A stretch of 64,000 bases of DNA from Pholis gunnellus (lineage: Eukaryota > Chordata > Actinopteri > Perciformes > Pholidae), in the NCBI GenBank assembly GCA_910591455.2, contig OU342822.1, positions 18,503,763 through 18,567,762 on the forward strand, read 5' to 3'. A model generated the notes under the pieces. It made no database searches, was not told the origin of the DNA, and worked only from the letters and a program-made list of their open reading frames with translations. Positions 48,766 to 61,067 of the stretch are shown here, piece after piece (the first letter of the stretch is position 1; each line of letters starts with the position of its first letter). A program made the position numbers and the translations under genes.

Positions 48766-51208
48766 AATCTTTTCTGTAACAAGCAGATTGCGCGTACGAA
48801 GCTCATTTAGCGGTGTCATCTCTGGTCTGCCGCTCCGTCTGCACCAACATTGTCTTTGGACGGGGGACTAAAGCGGGCTGGGGGCCCCGGCACGCTCAGC
48901 CAGACTACTACTGCCACTGCCGCTGCCATGGCTTCATTTCAAAGGTACACTGGGAAACCAGAGAGATGGAGACAGGAACAGAGACAGGGAGACCCAGGGA
49001 AGCTGTTTTACATTATTCCAAGACATAATAGAGCCAATCTAAGTGTGCGCGCACACACACACACACACGTACACATGCTGAAATAGAGACGAGAAGGAGA
49101 GCTACACTATCCCTTGTGTTTTTTCAAGGTTCAGATTGGGAACATTCTCGGGATTTCCCTGAATATAGATTGCGTGGAAAAAGCTCCCGCTGGTTTCAGG
49201 TTCACATTCGCAGCATTCTCAGCCATGTCTAGCAATTATAATAATGAACTCGGGACGAGCAAAATGACCCAGACACCCAGAGAAATTAGCATAATGTCCT
49301 GCACGCACGGGAGAGACAGCAGAGCCGAGGCAGACTCCTTAAAGAGGGCTCGGTGCGGCGCTTTTGTCCCCCCAGTTGAATTCGGCGGTTGCAGAATGAC
49401 GCCAGCGATGATGTGCGCTTGATTTTTAATACCAGCTTGTAATGTAGCCTTGCAGCACAAGGGAGACTGCACTCTCTTATGCAATCAACCGAGAAGAATA
49501 CAAGCAGGAGTTTGTGGGGAGACAGACCCACTTCAATCTGACGACTGTGCACACACACACACACACACACACGCACACACACAGCTGATAGCCAGTATAC
49601 AAACTGTTTACTTGACCTTTACAAAGGTTTCAGAGCAGCAGCTCAGGCGGGAAGTGATCCTCAAGGGTCCCATAGCACTCAGCGAGCTGTATATCTCTGC
49701 CTATGTTTCCGTCTCCACTAACAGGGCTGAGGGGCTGTGTGTGTGTGCGTGCGTGCGTAGGTGCGTGCGCGTGTAACTTTTCTGCAGGAATCCCTGCATC
49801 TTGATTTCTCATCTTGTCCCGAGATAAACTCAGGGTAAGGGACTCTCCAGTGTGGGCCTTGACTGTTGAATCAGCGTGAAGCGCTGACCTGCCTGAACCT
49901 TTCTAATCTGATGTCATCTGATCTTCACCAATGGCAACGGGCCACCTTCATGTCTCAGAGTAGGACCGTCCTTGAGCTCAGACCATGCCCGCCATAAAAC
50001 ACACACAATTGATCTTAATTTGATGGGATTGTAATTGAGCTACCCCCCCTCCAGCTCCAGGAGAATTAAAAACTGATTCAACAATAACCGTGTACTTTGG
50101 CGCACTCTAGTGGCTTTCTTTCTTTTTTTTTATATTTAACCTTAGGGACCAGGGGGAGGGGCCCACCCACACTGTATGGTGTTCCACACTGCCAAAGGTA
50201 GCCTGGATGAGGCCAAACTAGTGGCAGTACTGCTATACTGAAGGTCCAACACCCCACGTTTTGTCTCTGCGGACCTCAGCACAAGAGGTGTTGCTCCATA
50301 ACTGAACGTCAGATATGAAAAGAGCCTCACTCTCACAGAGAGGGGGGGGGGCAATGTAAACGACGACTTGTCTTTTGACCCGTAATAAAATAAATTATCA
50401 TTTGGCAGGCGCTCTGCGTCCAGGCAGCAGCCCAGAACCCTCACAGACATGCTAGGTTGTAAGGCGGCCCGACATCCAGCACCAGGATCCATTCATCACT
50501 AGATTAAAGCGCGCTCGTGTCTTCAGCCCACTTTGGAAACATTTGATTCCACGAAACCATTTGCCGCTAAGTGAAACGCAACTCAGGGAAAAGTGCACTT
50601 ATGAAACATAAAAAGCCTATATTTAATGAGCTCTGCCAGTTCAGATTATGCAATCTGATACGCGGCCACACCGCCTGAAAGAAAAAAAAAGGAATTACTG
50701 TGAAAACGCGAGTGTCAGGACCATGGACAGCGACCAAACACAGTAAACAAAAGGCCTCTTTGTCCAAGGCCTCCGCTTCATGTCAGTGTTTCAAATTATA
50801 CACCATCTCGACTGTCAAAAAAATGGCAAACTGTTGCAGCACGACTGAGTGTACAGAACATAAGACAGGATAAACCTCCGCTCGGTGCCAAAATATTCAC
50901 GCAAAACAGGCCTTTTTCCATAGGTTTCAGCCAGGCAATGAAATTTCAAAAATTTCGGGCAGGGGCCCCATCTTTGCCTGAAACTCAAGCATGAAGGAGC
51001 CCTATGTGTTCTTCCTGTCAGATGAAGGGCTGTTCAAATTTTATCATGCGAGTGTTAATTGAGAACTAATGGACTGGTAATTCAGAGCAGCGAGATCCAG
51101 TTCACCGCCGAACGTCACACAACCCTGGTGGCGTTTAGATCACGTTGGGGCTTTTTTGGAAAATTCGCCACATGACTGTAGCCATCAGGGGATGCCAGGC
51201 TCAACGGA

Positions 51209-51229
51209 GGGGGGGGGGGGGGGGGGGGG
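51209..51229 (+). repeat. poly-G run, 21 bases
   Basis: Uninterrupted G homopolymer in the intergenic region, followed 42 bases later by a poly-C run (51268-51277). The two could pair as a hairpin. Confidence 0.93.
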
Positions 51230-54200
51230 ATGCCCGCCATCGTGTCTGGTTCTGCTTTAGACATTCACCCCCCCCCCTCAGTCTCCAAGGATCATAACTC
51301 GTGTTAGAGGCAGGTTTTATGGTTTATGACTGGAAAATAAAATGCTGCGTGTTTCCTGCAGGCGAAGCGGTGATTTACAACTATGAATGATAAAGTGAGC
51401 GCCCGCCCGACGGCGCGGATGTGTGAGGGCTGCTGAGGATCCAGACATGTCCGACATGTGGATGTGAGTGTGGTCGTATAAGCGAGTGTGGTCGCCACAG
51501 TGCGGTTATATACATTGGAACACGGCGTAGAGGGGGGAAAGTTCTGGCACACTTATAGGTATCAATACCTGACATCATCATCTCACATAATTAGCACGGT
51601 GTCCACATCCTTCTCCAGTGACCATGGGTTATTTCATGTGGTCCAACAACTGGAACCGAAACCTCTAACCAGTAAATCTAACCAACAGCGTAAATACCTC
51701 CGGGGCTCTGCTGTCTGCAGACATGGTTACTCATTTCAACTACTCCTCTCCAAAAAACGCCAATCAGATGTGTTTATTGTTATCTTCTGCCTAAATTTGG
51801 GGCCTGATTATTTTAAATACACAGAAAAATGTCTTGATCACCTGGCTCCGAGCTCAAACGGGCCACGCTTCAGGCCCGGGACAGGCCCGTCCCAGCCGCC
51901 ACGCGGCCCTATACCTCTGATCTAAGACAGGGACCGGCGTGTGCCAAGAACTCTCTCTGGTGAGGTCGTCAAGTCTTACGCCCAAACCGCAGGCGCGCGC
52001 CGGGCAGATCAATAATCCCCATCGCGCCTCACCACAAGTCACTCAAACCTCCAAGGGCAGGCGAGCGGAGGAGGGTTGTGGGGGGACCTGCTGAGAATCT
52101 GATACTCTCTTGGATGCTCTCTGTCTCCAAAGTGGAAGACATGAGGACTCGTCTTCCGCAGCCCCGTCTGCTCTTTTAAACACGATCTCCTGTTATGACA
52201 TGGTCGCTGACGTTGTCGGGCCGTGCTCTTGATTAGATGCTTCCCTCTCAGGCCTGCGGGACGTCAGCCGTCACCTTCTCAAACGGTTGACGTTGAAGTC
52301 ACATGTCGGTCGTTACCCGACACTGAAGAGTTAGCGATTGGACGGCGTATTTCAGTGGCAAAACAGAGTCTCTGCAGAACCTCTGCTCCGGTTATTTGTG
52401 CCTCTCGTTTTTTAGCATTACATTCAGGTAGCCGGAATGGTGCTTTTATCGGTTTGTATGACGCAAGAAAAATATAAAATTTGTTAATGAAAATAATAAA
52501 TAACAGAAAGAGAGAATTATAGCTGATGAAAAAATACTTACAATTTTGTGCACGTCACGTAAACTGAGCGAGGACATAAGTCATTTCCGGCCACCATCTT
52601 TGTTTCTATTACGACAAAAGAGGAACAAGTAAAAAAAATCTCTTTTTTTTTGTGCAACGCACATAATTGTTTCATCCAGATGAAAGGCATCCAAAAGACT
52701 CTTTGAGGGATTCTGGAAATACTTTCAGTACAGCAGTACGTGTTGTCAAACAACCTTCAGAGGCATTCATTCAGAGGAACAGATAGTTAGCGAGTGTAAC
52801 GATAACACAGGAAAAGCACAAACTGGTGTTAGCTCTCGTCTATGAACGATCGCTCTAAAAAAGATGCAGAACAGGATATTGTATGAGATTTAAAAAAACA
52901 AATGGAGCCCTCTCTCTGCTGCCCTCGCATTTAAAGGATAATACGGGGTTTCTACTGGAAATAGCGGTACAGTGTGAGGTAAAACCAAACTTCACCTCGG
53001 GCTGAAACATGTGTGTCCGTCTCCTGGGTACAATATGCAGAGGCTAAAGGAGCGCCAAGGTCTCCGTATGCAGTATTTCTTTAACTATGGGCCTGGCCCT
53101 TAATTGGATCACAGGTCTGTTTCTGGTGGGTCCTCACGCCGCCAAACGCACACCAGTTTGTTTTAATCACCTCGGGTCTCAAAAAGCGAGGCTCAATTTA
53201 GACAATTTATGCCTGAGCTGAAAAGGTTTAGTAAACCTGGCTATAAAAGTGCGCCGTGTGTGTGTGAGTCCCCCCGTCAGCCTATATGGACTCCCCCGTG
53301 CTACGGTGGCCAAGCCAAGCCCAGCGACTGGTAGATCCACTGGGAGTGTAATAACAGATTAATGTGGCGTGCCAGGCCCCGCGACCAGACGTGTTTGACG
53401 TTAATGCTCCACTGTATATTATCCAGCTCGCAGAAATGTTGGATGTGAGCGATGGGATCCAAGGACAGGGATGTTTAGGTACTAATTACCAAACAGCAAG
53501 GCACAAGTCTCGCTCCATATTTCCTTACTCCTGTGGAAACACTAGGCAGGCTCCATTTATTTTTCTTTGACTGTTGTTTCTGGCAAGGCCGCGTCTCGGT
53601 AAACACCACTCGCCCACCATTGTAAATCCGACAGGCGCAGATCTTTCAAGTTAGACTCCTTTGAGGAAAAATGGAGACAGATCGGATGGCGGCGCTCGGG
53701 TTTTCCGTCTTAATGAGAGAGTGGAGAAGAGGGATGGCGTTTGATCCCTGGCATGGAAGCCTCTATTTAAGCCTGTCAACGGTCATCACTCTCTCTCTCT
53801 CTCCCTCCCTCTATCCTTCCTTCTCTCTCTCTCTCTCTCTCTCTGTTATGGATGGAGAACCAGACCTGCACCACTGGATTTGATCAACTCAGTCAGGCAC
53901 ACTTTACCCTTTTCAGGACCTGCGATCCAGGTCTCCACCGGCTCCTTCGCTATATCGCTTCACGACGGCCTGCAATGTATCAGTGTTGATTGATCACCGA
54001 GCTGGGAACGCGCACAAAAAAAAAAGAAAAAAGGCAGAAGCAGATCTGTGAAAATATTATTTTATTTGTGGAGCTTCACAATGAGCAAGGCCTCTCAGTC
54101 ATCATGCTCCGATTTCATATTGTATGTTTTGTCCAAACCACACAAGGTTCTCCGAGGAAGTCTCGCTGCAGTTGCAGCCCGACGCCGGGCCAAAGACGAT

Positions 54201-55460
54201 AAGCCCCAAGACAAATTTCCATCCACCACTGCGTGGACAATGAGACTTTTTGAACTTTAGCCCCCGTGGATGTTGATCGGCTCCTCAGAGCGGAGGAAAT
54301 GTCTCTTTGATGAGGGGCTGCGGGGCAGGGCTCCTGACCGTCGTCGACCTGGCCCTGGAAGACGCTTCCCATCGCAGCACTAATGGCTCTACCTAATCAG
54401 GCCTGATTGGGGCCGCAAAATAAATACTCTCTCCGTTCATAATATCATGTGTAACTTTAGACAAAATCAATACCGATACTGAACACTAACAGCTAGAGGC
54501 AGAACAAATGCAATACATTTTCTTTTTTTTATCAGAATGAGTCCATCAGTGACATTGGCATGGATGTTTAATTATTCCAAATAAAGGCACATTTAGTTGA
54601 GGGTTTTTCATGTCTTAAAAATAAGCTCCTAAATATTGCAATTTTAAACAGACGCATGCATGCAAACGAATCAGAAACAAGCTTTGTTCTAAGCTACCAA
54701 TATCCTCATCAGCTAAATCATCAAGCATTTAAACTTTACCTATTAAAATCAAATCTTTCTTTCAAATCAATCTTTCAGGAGCAGGAGTGAAACGCAAGGA
54801 AACAAATACAGCCACATCTACAGTAGTGACAATCAAATATTAAATCTGCGGATCTGCAACAGGCACATTAAGCGAAACAATTAGCGCCAATCATCAATCA
54901 TAGATGGATCAAGGTGTCCCCCCCCCCCCGGGAGCCAAAGCGTGATAATAAACACTGGAGTCAGACTAGACTTCTGTGGGCTGAGGAATAAATAAAGAGA
55001 ACCACCCTGACATCAGCAGCTTGTAAAAATGTTTGGCCGTGCGAACCGTTGGAGGACGTATGAAAGAGAAGCTTTGTGTTTGTGAGAAATAAATAACAGA
55101 CTGACGGGACTACAATCGTTTGAGTGAGAGTGTCGTGTCAAGACGTTTCACAGCAGCAAACTTTGAATGTGGTCTGAAACCTGTGAATTGCGTTAAAATG
55201 TGTCTGATTTATCGTCCGCTCCACTTCGGCTCTGCCGCGTCTGTTTCTGCCATTGCAACGCCGTGTAGAGCTGTAAAGCAGCAGGCCTGTAAGCCACCCT
55301 AAAGACACAGACATCTGCAACGTCTGACACGACAAAAAAATATTCCTGGTTCCTGAAAATGCCACGAAAGAAGACTCAAAAAGGACAGTCACATGTATGT
55401 ATATTTTTTTTGTGTTGAGTTACTAGTTTATCTTTGTTTCAGCTCGGGTCGTTTGGCGAG

Positions 55461-55625
55461 TTACTTGGCTAATCTCCTCGCCACGTCCTTGTAGGCGGTC
55501 TCGATCTCGGAGTCGGCGGCGCAGGTGTTGGTGAATTCATCGTGCGTGTAGGCGTTCTTCAGATACCGCCACACCCCCGACATGTCAGAGGGGATGTCGT
55601 AGTTGCGGTACTTCTTACCAACCAC
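55461..55625 (-). CDS. clic5: clic5 exon 6 (C-terminus)
   Basis: Encodes residues 193-246 and the TAA stop: VVGKKYRNYDIPSDMSGVWR to YKDVARRLAK. It carries the KKYR basic patch and the FTNTCAADSEIE block typical of CLIC5. The acceptor is ACAG after a 108-base intron. A possible downstream poly-A signal on this strand is ATTAAA at 54572-54567, so the 3'UTR may be about 0.9 kb; that part is weak. Confidence 0.95.
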   Translation of the reverse strand: MVGKKYRNYDIPSDMSGVWRYLKNAYTHDEFTNTCAADSEIETAYKDVARRLAK

Positions 55626-55965
55626 CTGTCAATGGAATGTCATTAGTTGAGCTGGTATCTGGTTGTAGACCTGCAGGTCAGACTTTACCAGATTTCATTG
55701 GCTTTTCCCCCCAAGGTACACTCCCGTCTTTACCTTGACTATGTGCAGTTTAGGCAGCAGGTTGCAGTCTGCAAGAGTGAGCTCGCTGCCATCGAGGAAG
55801 CGTCGGTTGGAGCCCTTCTCCTCCTCCATGCTGTCGGCATCGATCTCATCCGGCAAGGTGCTGTTCAGGTAGTCGTCCAGCTTCTTCAGGGCCTTGGTCA
55901 AACCTTTCTCTAGAACTAAGCACACAAGTCACACACATAAGTACAATACTCTTACAAGGTATGCC

Positions 55966-56010
<45 letters not shown>

Positions 56011-59000
56011 TGATAATCTCACTAGGTGGCAGCACAGCAAAATAAAGCAAGTCTCAAATACTGGACTCTGCTACTACCTAGTGGAGGAATTTAATAACAG
56101 CTGTCATATATTCCTTTTTTCTGTTGCATGCGACTATGTGTGCGTCTGCACGAGTGTAAATGGCACAAAGCGAGCAGCCCACCGGCGTTGGCCTCTGGTT
56201 TGGTGTTCTTGATGTAGGCTGAGAACTTGGCGAAGATGTCGTTTCCAGCTGTGTTCGACTCCCTCTGCTTGGCGGCTAGTTTGGGATACCTGAGCAGGGG
56301 GGGGGGGGGGGGGCAAAGTCGGTAGACACAGTCAGAGACGCAGGCAGAACAAAACCATCTGGATAGCATTAACACCTGGACCGGAGCTCAGCTCAGACTA
56401 TAAGCATGTTACACACTCACACCGAGTTGGCCGGCCGCCCCGTAAGCGCTCTCACACTAAGGCCCATTTATAATGCAAAAAACTTTACAGGCAGTAAAAG
56501 AACGATTAAGTTGATCTGACGGTTTTCTCTGCAACGGCTCGCACACTGGCTCATTTTTTTTCTCTCTTCTTCTTCTTCTTGAGAATGAAAATAACAAAAC
56601 AAAAAAAAACGTGTCTTCATTTTTCGTAAATAACACAAATAAAGCACATACAGTTACAGTTTGTGTACCACAGCCGTAAACAACACAACAGCGATATCAG
56701 TTGACATCGGCCTGCATCAAATAAAGCACAAATTCGCTTTTATTGGGCTTAAAACGTTTCCTGTCCTTTCAACAGTGTCGCTGAAGTGAAATAAATCAGC
56801 GTGTGTGCAGTCGGCGATACCGTAAACTACGTGTTGTAAAACCTTCCGGCTGAATTACTTTGGAGGACAGAGCATTTCCTCCAGGAACTCCTCGATCTTG
56901 TTGATATCGGTCTTCACTTCTCCGTTGAAGGTCAGGAAAGGAGGGTGTGTCCCCGGAGCCAGGTTGTGCAGATCCGCCGGCTTCCTGCAGAGAGAAACAC
57001 AGAGATAGAACTGGTGTGTGATGTTTTTTTCTGCTTCGCTGGAAGCTTGCGTTCCATTGTATCCTAAGCCATCCTGACCTTTTGAGGTCGACGGTGGTGA
57101 CGTTGAACACGACTCCTTTGAGCCAGAGGATCATGAAGAGGCGCTGAGAGAAGGGGCAGTTGCCGATGCTTTCCCCGTCGTTGCCGGCCTGCACGCAAAA
57201 CAAGACGACAGAAAACAAGTCACACAAGTCACTCGTAGCAGGAAACATATAGCCAAAGAGTTGAGTCGGCACATTTCTGACATCAGAGCTGCATCGATTT
57301 GGTGAATAACCGATTAGTTGACGAACAGAAGAAGAATCATTTGATGGTGCCCGGCTCTAAAACGTTTTTCCGTGGTTGGACAAAACAAGACATCTGATGA
57401 ACTGTGATGGACATTTTTCACTGTTTTAGGATCTGTTTATCGACGAGTTAATCGAGAAACTAATCATCAAATGAATCGATAACGAATGTAGTTCCCCTTA
57501 CATGCTACACCAGCTTTCGGTCGTTGGTCACAAGGTTGACAACCTTGCTACTAACAATTAAATACATATTGAGCTTAGCTGATTGTTATCTCTGATTTAT
57601 ATTTGACCAGTAAGGTCGTTCAGGGAACACACGACTACGCAAACGCACTTAAATACGTCACCCTTAAATCCCCGATACAAAGGAGTCAAAACAAAAGAAC
57701 ACTATTATTTTATGTGTACTATATGGTGTGTATACCGGTGTGCAGCGCTGTTGTAGTACTTGAGATCTGTCTTGGTCTCGAGACTGGTCTCAAGATCACT
57801 TTTTGAAGGTCTCGGAATCGACCAAGACAAAGGGGGATTCTGGATTTTATTTCAAGACTAAAACTGTGGGGATTTCACTAAACTGACTTGGTCTCAACTC
57901 CTCAAAGTATTCATCTCGCTCTTGGAACAGCTGTGGCTCAGAGGTAGAGCGAGAGGTCACCTTCCGATTGAAAGATTGGCGATTCAGTCCCCCGTCTCTT
58001 CCAGTCTGCAAGTCCACTGGGTCTTGACTACAACATATTTGTCCGAATTGGTTTTGAAATCCATGAATCCAGAATGTTTAATCCTTTTAAATAAAGCATG
58101 CAAATAACACAATAGGATTCAAAAGGTTGCCTCCCCGTCGTTTACTCGTGAAACGTGCGGTGAGATCGTGTGTCGGCACGTACGGATACACAGCAGAGCA
58201 CACAGCAGTGACACCTGACCCACACGGCCCAGCTGAATTATACATAGTGATTCCATCACCTGGTTCACTGGCCGACGGGGCACAGACTGCAGGGTCAGAC
58301 CTGTAGGTCTGCAGTCACAGAGAGGTCCACCACATGCTGCAAAATAAGTGCAATGACCTCAAGGTCAACAGAGATTTGCCTGTGTAGAAAGTTCATCAAT
58401 GATTCGGAAATTAAACTATTCAAGAAACAAGAATTTATTCATGTGAAGTGCTGTAATTTCTATATTTGATGTGGCTAATAACACAAATGGCATTCAATTA
58501 TTGACTTGGAAGCAGCACCAGTGATAAAAGATAAACAACAGAAATAATGTTGCCATTGAGTTCATGTGCCCGGCGGCAGCCTACACCGCTCCTCGCAAAC
58601 ACCAGAAAACACAGCTGTCAGTCTAAAAGTAGCTGAGCCAACTGTATGCACACCAGCCATTGATGCCCGGTGCTGCCATGCAAGCCTGGGCGCATGTGAC
58701 GGCTCCTGTCCGTGCATTGTTATGGCTAGGCTCAGCGGTAACACAATACACAGCCGCTGATAATGGCCAATCAACATCTAGAACACCGGGGGGACAAAAG
58801 CTGTCACACACAACTGTGCCTGTTGGGCACAAGGAGCGGGGAGCCGATGATGAGCGGGGTCCACTGGAGGCAACGTTATCACATGATCCATCCAGTGCAT
58901 ACACACACACACATGTATACTTTACTACAGCTGGGTCAGGGTTCAGGTGTTAGATCAGCTTCAGAGGAATCATCTTGCCATTTTCTTTTCCAAAAGCACT

Positions 59001-59877
59001 TTATGAAAGCTATTAAAACACTTTCTTTCTTTCGATGGGCACTAAAGAGAGACATAGTAGAATCAGAAAGGCCGACTGAGAATGATAAAAATGCTGGATC
59101 CCGTGATGCAACCAACCTTCTTTCATTGGATAACTCAGATATATTGTGTCATATGTTTGAACAGTGGCTGAGGTCTTTTAAGGAGGTGCAACCATGTAGG
59201 AAAAGCTCTCTGTCCATCCAGGTCACATCTCAGATGGCAGCATGGGAGGAAAATAAACTAATATCTGTGCTGCAGCTACTATGGAAACCACATACAAGGT
59301 CTGTGCATCAAACCCTTAAAGCCAACACACCTCACACATGCCGAGAGTGACAGCTTTGAATCGCTCGCTACATGTCAAGACAGAACTCTAGTTATCTATA
59401 GTTACAGCGTTTTGCTTTCTAGAAATAAGAGTTTGATGTACTGAAACAACATTGCACTTCTATCACGTTTGCTCTATTTCGGGAGATAACCTGGAGCTTC
59501 TATTGATCAGGAATACTTGAATATAAAAGAGCAGAGTGGCTGATTCAATTGATGGAGCGCATGAGCCCGTCATGCTCTGCCTTTTAAAGTGTAATATGGA
59601 GTAACGGCCCACTATCAGCAAGCAGCTTCAGTATCACTGTCACAACAATCCCGGGTCAACATAGAGAACGGTGTGCCCAGTGCCACTGTAACTCTACCTC
59701 TACTATTGAGTTACACAAGCTTTCCACAACACACAGCCGTGAAGTCCTGCTCATATATTGTCTCTATCTTACAATAAAACGTAACTTTAGAAAGATACCG
59801 TAAGCATAGTCGAGTCTCTGTCTTACCTTGACAAAAAGCTCGATATCGGGGTCTCTGTCTTGACTGTTTGTGGACAT
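55461..59877 (-). CDS. clic5: Chloride intracellular channel protein CLIC5 (whole coding span)
   Basis: Glutathione-transferase-fold protein that is soluble or inserts in membranes. CLIC5 associates with ezrin and the cortical actin cytoskeleton, for example in stereocilia and podocytes. Coding join on the minus strand: 59877-59827, 57188-57079, 56984-56859, 56289-56183, 55915-55734, 55625-55461, giving 246 residues with all GT/AG junctions in frame. The redox-active CLIC cysteine is Cys28 in GNCPFSQRLFM, inside a thioredoxin-like N domain. The helical C domain follows, with FLDGSELTLADCNLLPKLHIVK and the nuclear-signal-like KVVGKKYR at 192-199. CLIC5 rather than CLIC4/6 is supported by KLAAKQRESNTAGNDIFAKF, FTNTCAADSEIE and runx2 synteny. 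I found no exon for the long CLIC5B-type N-terminus. Paralogue a/b unresolved. Confidence 0.95.
55734..55915 (-). CDS. clic5: clic5 exon 5
   Basis: 182 bases, the size I recall for this CLIC exon. Encodes residues 132-192: VLEKGLTKALKKLDDYLNST through SELTLADCNLLPKLHIVK. It includes the acidic loop and the LADCNLLPKLH helix-cap signature shared by GST and CLIC proteins. Acceptor CTTAG, donor GTAAAG. Confidence 0.95.
55972..56008. repeat. (TG)n microsatellite in clic5 intron 4
   Basis: TG array (CA on the gene's strand) within the 267-base intron between clic5 exons 4 and 5. It occupies much of that intron's 3' half on the coding strand. Confidence 0.95.
56183..56289 (-). CDS. clic5: clic5 exon 4
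   Basis: 107 bases. Encodes residues 96-131 plus one base: KYPKLAAKQRESNTAGNDIF through NTKPEANA. This begins the all-helical C-terminal domain. Its acceptor (CTGCTCAG) is preceded by an uninterrupted 17-base C run on this strand (56297-56313). The donor is the less common GTGGGC. Confidence 0.93.
56859..56984 (-). CDS. clic5: clic5 exon 3
   Basis: 126 bases. Encodes residues 54-95 plus two bases: KPADLHNLAPGTHPPFLTFN to IEEFLEEMLCPP. This is the rest of the thioredoxin-like domain, including the conserved PPFLTFNGE turn. It is separated from exon 2 by only a 94-base intron. Donor GTAATT at 56858. Confidence 0.94.
57079..57188 (-). CDS. clic5: clic5 exon 2 (redox cysteine exon)
   Basis: 110 bases, the size I recall for this CLIC exon. 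Encodes residues 18-53 plus two bases: AGNDGESIGNCPFSQRLFMI to VTTVDLK. It contains the GNCPFSQR active-site-like motif (Cys28) and the putative transmembrane segment. Acceptor TGCAG, donor GTCAGG. Confidence 0.94.
57288..57492. repeat. 'gattagttgac...taatcgagaaa' MITE-like repeat
   Basis: Opens GCTGCATCGATTTGGTGAAT with CCGATTAGTTGAC, has GGACAAAACAAGACATCTGA and GTGATGGACATTTTTCACTG in the middle, and closes with TTAATCGAGAAACTAATC and AATCGATAACGAA. The complementary ATTAGT/TAATCG ends suggest terminal inversion. It resembles a very common teleost element of about 200 bases. Confidence 0.7.
57745..57920. repeat. 'gtcttggtctcgag' dispersed repeat
   Basis: GTAGTACTTGAGATCTGTCT, then GTCTCGAGACTGGTCTCAAG, GACCAAGACAAAGG and ACTGACTTGGTCTCAACTCC. 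The internally repetitive 'CTTGGTCTCGA' pattern is characteristic of a common fish repeat. It directly abuts the tRNA-like element at 57926. Confidence 0.65.
57926..58025 (+). mobile_element. truncated tRNA-derived SINE-like element
   Basis: AGCTGTGGCTCAGAGGTAGAGC contains a good RNA polymerase III A box (TGGCTCAGAGG, about 57934-57944). TTGGCGATTCAGTCCCC about 30 bases on is a damaged B box (normally GGTTCGATTCC). It then reads CTTCCAGTCTGCAAGTC, as in the abundant fish element with this head. The A box/B box layout is tRNA-like, but the B box is altered and the usual tail is missing, so this is a fossil rather than a tRNA gene. Confidence 0.6.
59827..59877 (-). CDS. clic5: clic5 exon 1 (start)
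   Basis: Encodes MSTNSQDRDPDIELFVK (17 residues), matching the short-form CLIC5 start ending DRDPEIELFVK. The donor GTAAGA follows at 59826-59821. The start is the only ATG in the exon in frame with the conserved RDPDIELFVK. Confidence 0.92.
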
Positions 59878-60400
59878 GATGCCTGGTTTTGGCTGTCACC
59901 TTGATTCTTTTTATTTGAACTAAAGTCCTTTGCTTATCCTTGAAAGGTCTACATTCTCCACAAAAACAGATGCAAAAAAAACCCCCAAGATATCACTTCT
60001 GTGAGATTATCTCCGCTGTCGCTGTGATCCGTTAAGAAGCTGTGTTTGTTTTCTAGTCCCCCGATTCGATGATCTCCACCTCCTCTTGGTCCTGCGAAAG
60101 GCCGTCTTCCTTGTTTGTGTCCCGTCCAGGTGGCAGGTCGAGCCCCGCGCTCTGATTTAGAACCCAGATGGAGAGCAGAGCTGGCTCTCACTGACACAAA
60201 GTGGAGAACAGGTGTCAGTCTATAACCCGGGGGGGTGGAGCCCCATCCCTCTCTTCCCACCGCTGCAACCAAACTCCCCTCCAACACACACACACACACA
60301 CCTCTACCATCGCCTCCTCTCCCGTCTGTCTCGTCACTCCTACACTGGTCACCTCACTTTCTTGTTTTTCTTTATATATAAAGAATAAATATAACATGGT
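59878..60400 (-). promoter_or_regulatory. clic5: clic5 upstream/leader region
   Basis: Sequence directly upstream of the clic5 start codon. A 14-base palindrome CTTTATATATAAAG at 60370-60383 offers a TATA-like element on either strand. A short CA tract (60286-60300) and moderately GC-rich sequence (60030-60250) lie between it and the start codon. No transcript evidence is available, so the promoter position is a guess. Confidence 0.25.
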
Positions 60401-60677
60401 ATTTCTAGCTTTTTATATTAAATGCATGTTCACTTGTTTGGCTGACTGAGGCGGGTTATATTTGATCACCAGCAGGAGACCCGGAGAGGATTCGTCTGTG
60501 AAATATTGATGCTTGGCTTTGGTTTTATGGCTAGAATTGGCGTTTGTTTATGCAAAAGGGCCTAAGTAGGGCAACAAAAATAAAGCAGGTCTGACAGCCA
60601 ACAACGGGCGCAGTGCTCTGAGAGATTTACCCAGGAATAAAATCTCTCATTTGCAAATTTGAAAGTCTGATGAAAGA

Positions 60678-60685
<8 letters not shown>

Positions 60686-60750
<65 letters not shown>
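60686..60750. repeat. (GA)n microsatellite, 65 bp
   Basis: GA array of about 32 units, polypurine on the + strand, upstream of clic5. Confidence 0.97.
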
Positions 60751-60755
<5 letters not shown>

Positions 60756-61067
60756 GCTCCAGCTGGTTTTTAAAAAATGATTCTATTTATAGAGCAGCCC
60801 CCTCTCCTGGCTTACACGCCAACATGCAGCACAAACCAATTACTGAGCCGTGAGGAGGAGTTCATTATCAGTGGTTATGAGGAGCCATGCTGAGTGCTTT
60901 CTAAATGTGTTATTTGTAGAGGTCTTAATCAAACTTAGGGTCTCAATAGGCCTCACAGCACCCACACAATAAAAATGGTCTTTTCAGATTCAGAATCTCA
61001 AATTCAGCATCAATAAATAAAAACTTATATTTCATGTGACTTTAGTTCATTTTCTGTTCATCAAAAC

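Larger units (their letters stand above)
47976..54400. other. runx2-clic5 intergenic region
   Basis: No gene supported. Contains the inverted-repeat element (48297-48765), CA tracts (49053-49069, 49551-49583), G runs (50342-50351, 51209-51229) and a (TC)n-rich stretch (53790-53843). Open frames lack splice context or resemblance to known proteins. Confidence 0.75.
57189..59826 (-). other. clic5: clic5 intron 1
   Basis: 2.6 kb intron carrying three recognisable short repeats (57288-57492, 57745-57920, 57926-58025). The remainder (58060-59820) shows a 195-codon plus-strand open frame (58763-59350) without recognisable domains, and nothing else I can identify. Confidence 0.8.

Noticed and set aside
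57926..58000. Possible functional tRNA gene
   Set aside because: The A box is good, but the B box is damaged and I cannot fold an acceptor stem; it fits a SINE head better.
58763..59350. 195-codon plus-strand open frame in clic5 intron 1
   Set aside because: Among the longest frames, but it crosses a CA tract, has no recognisable domain and lies antisense in an intron; it lacks a convincing start.
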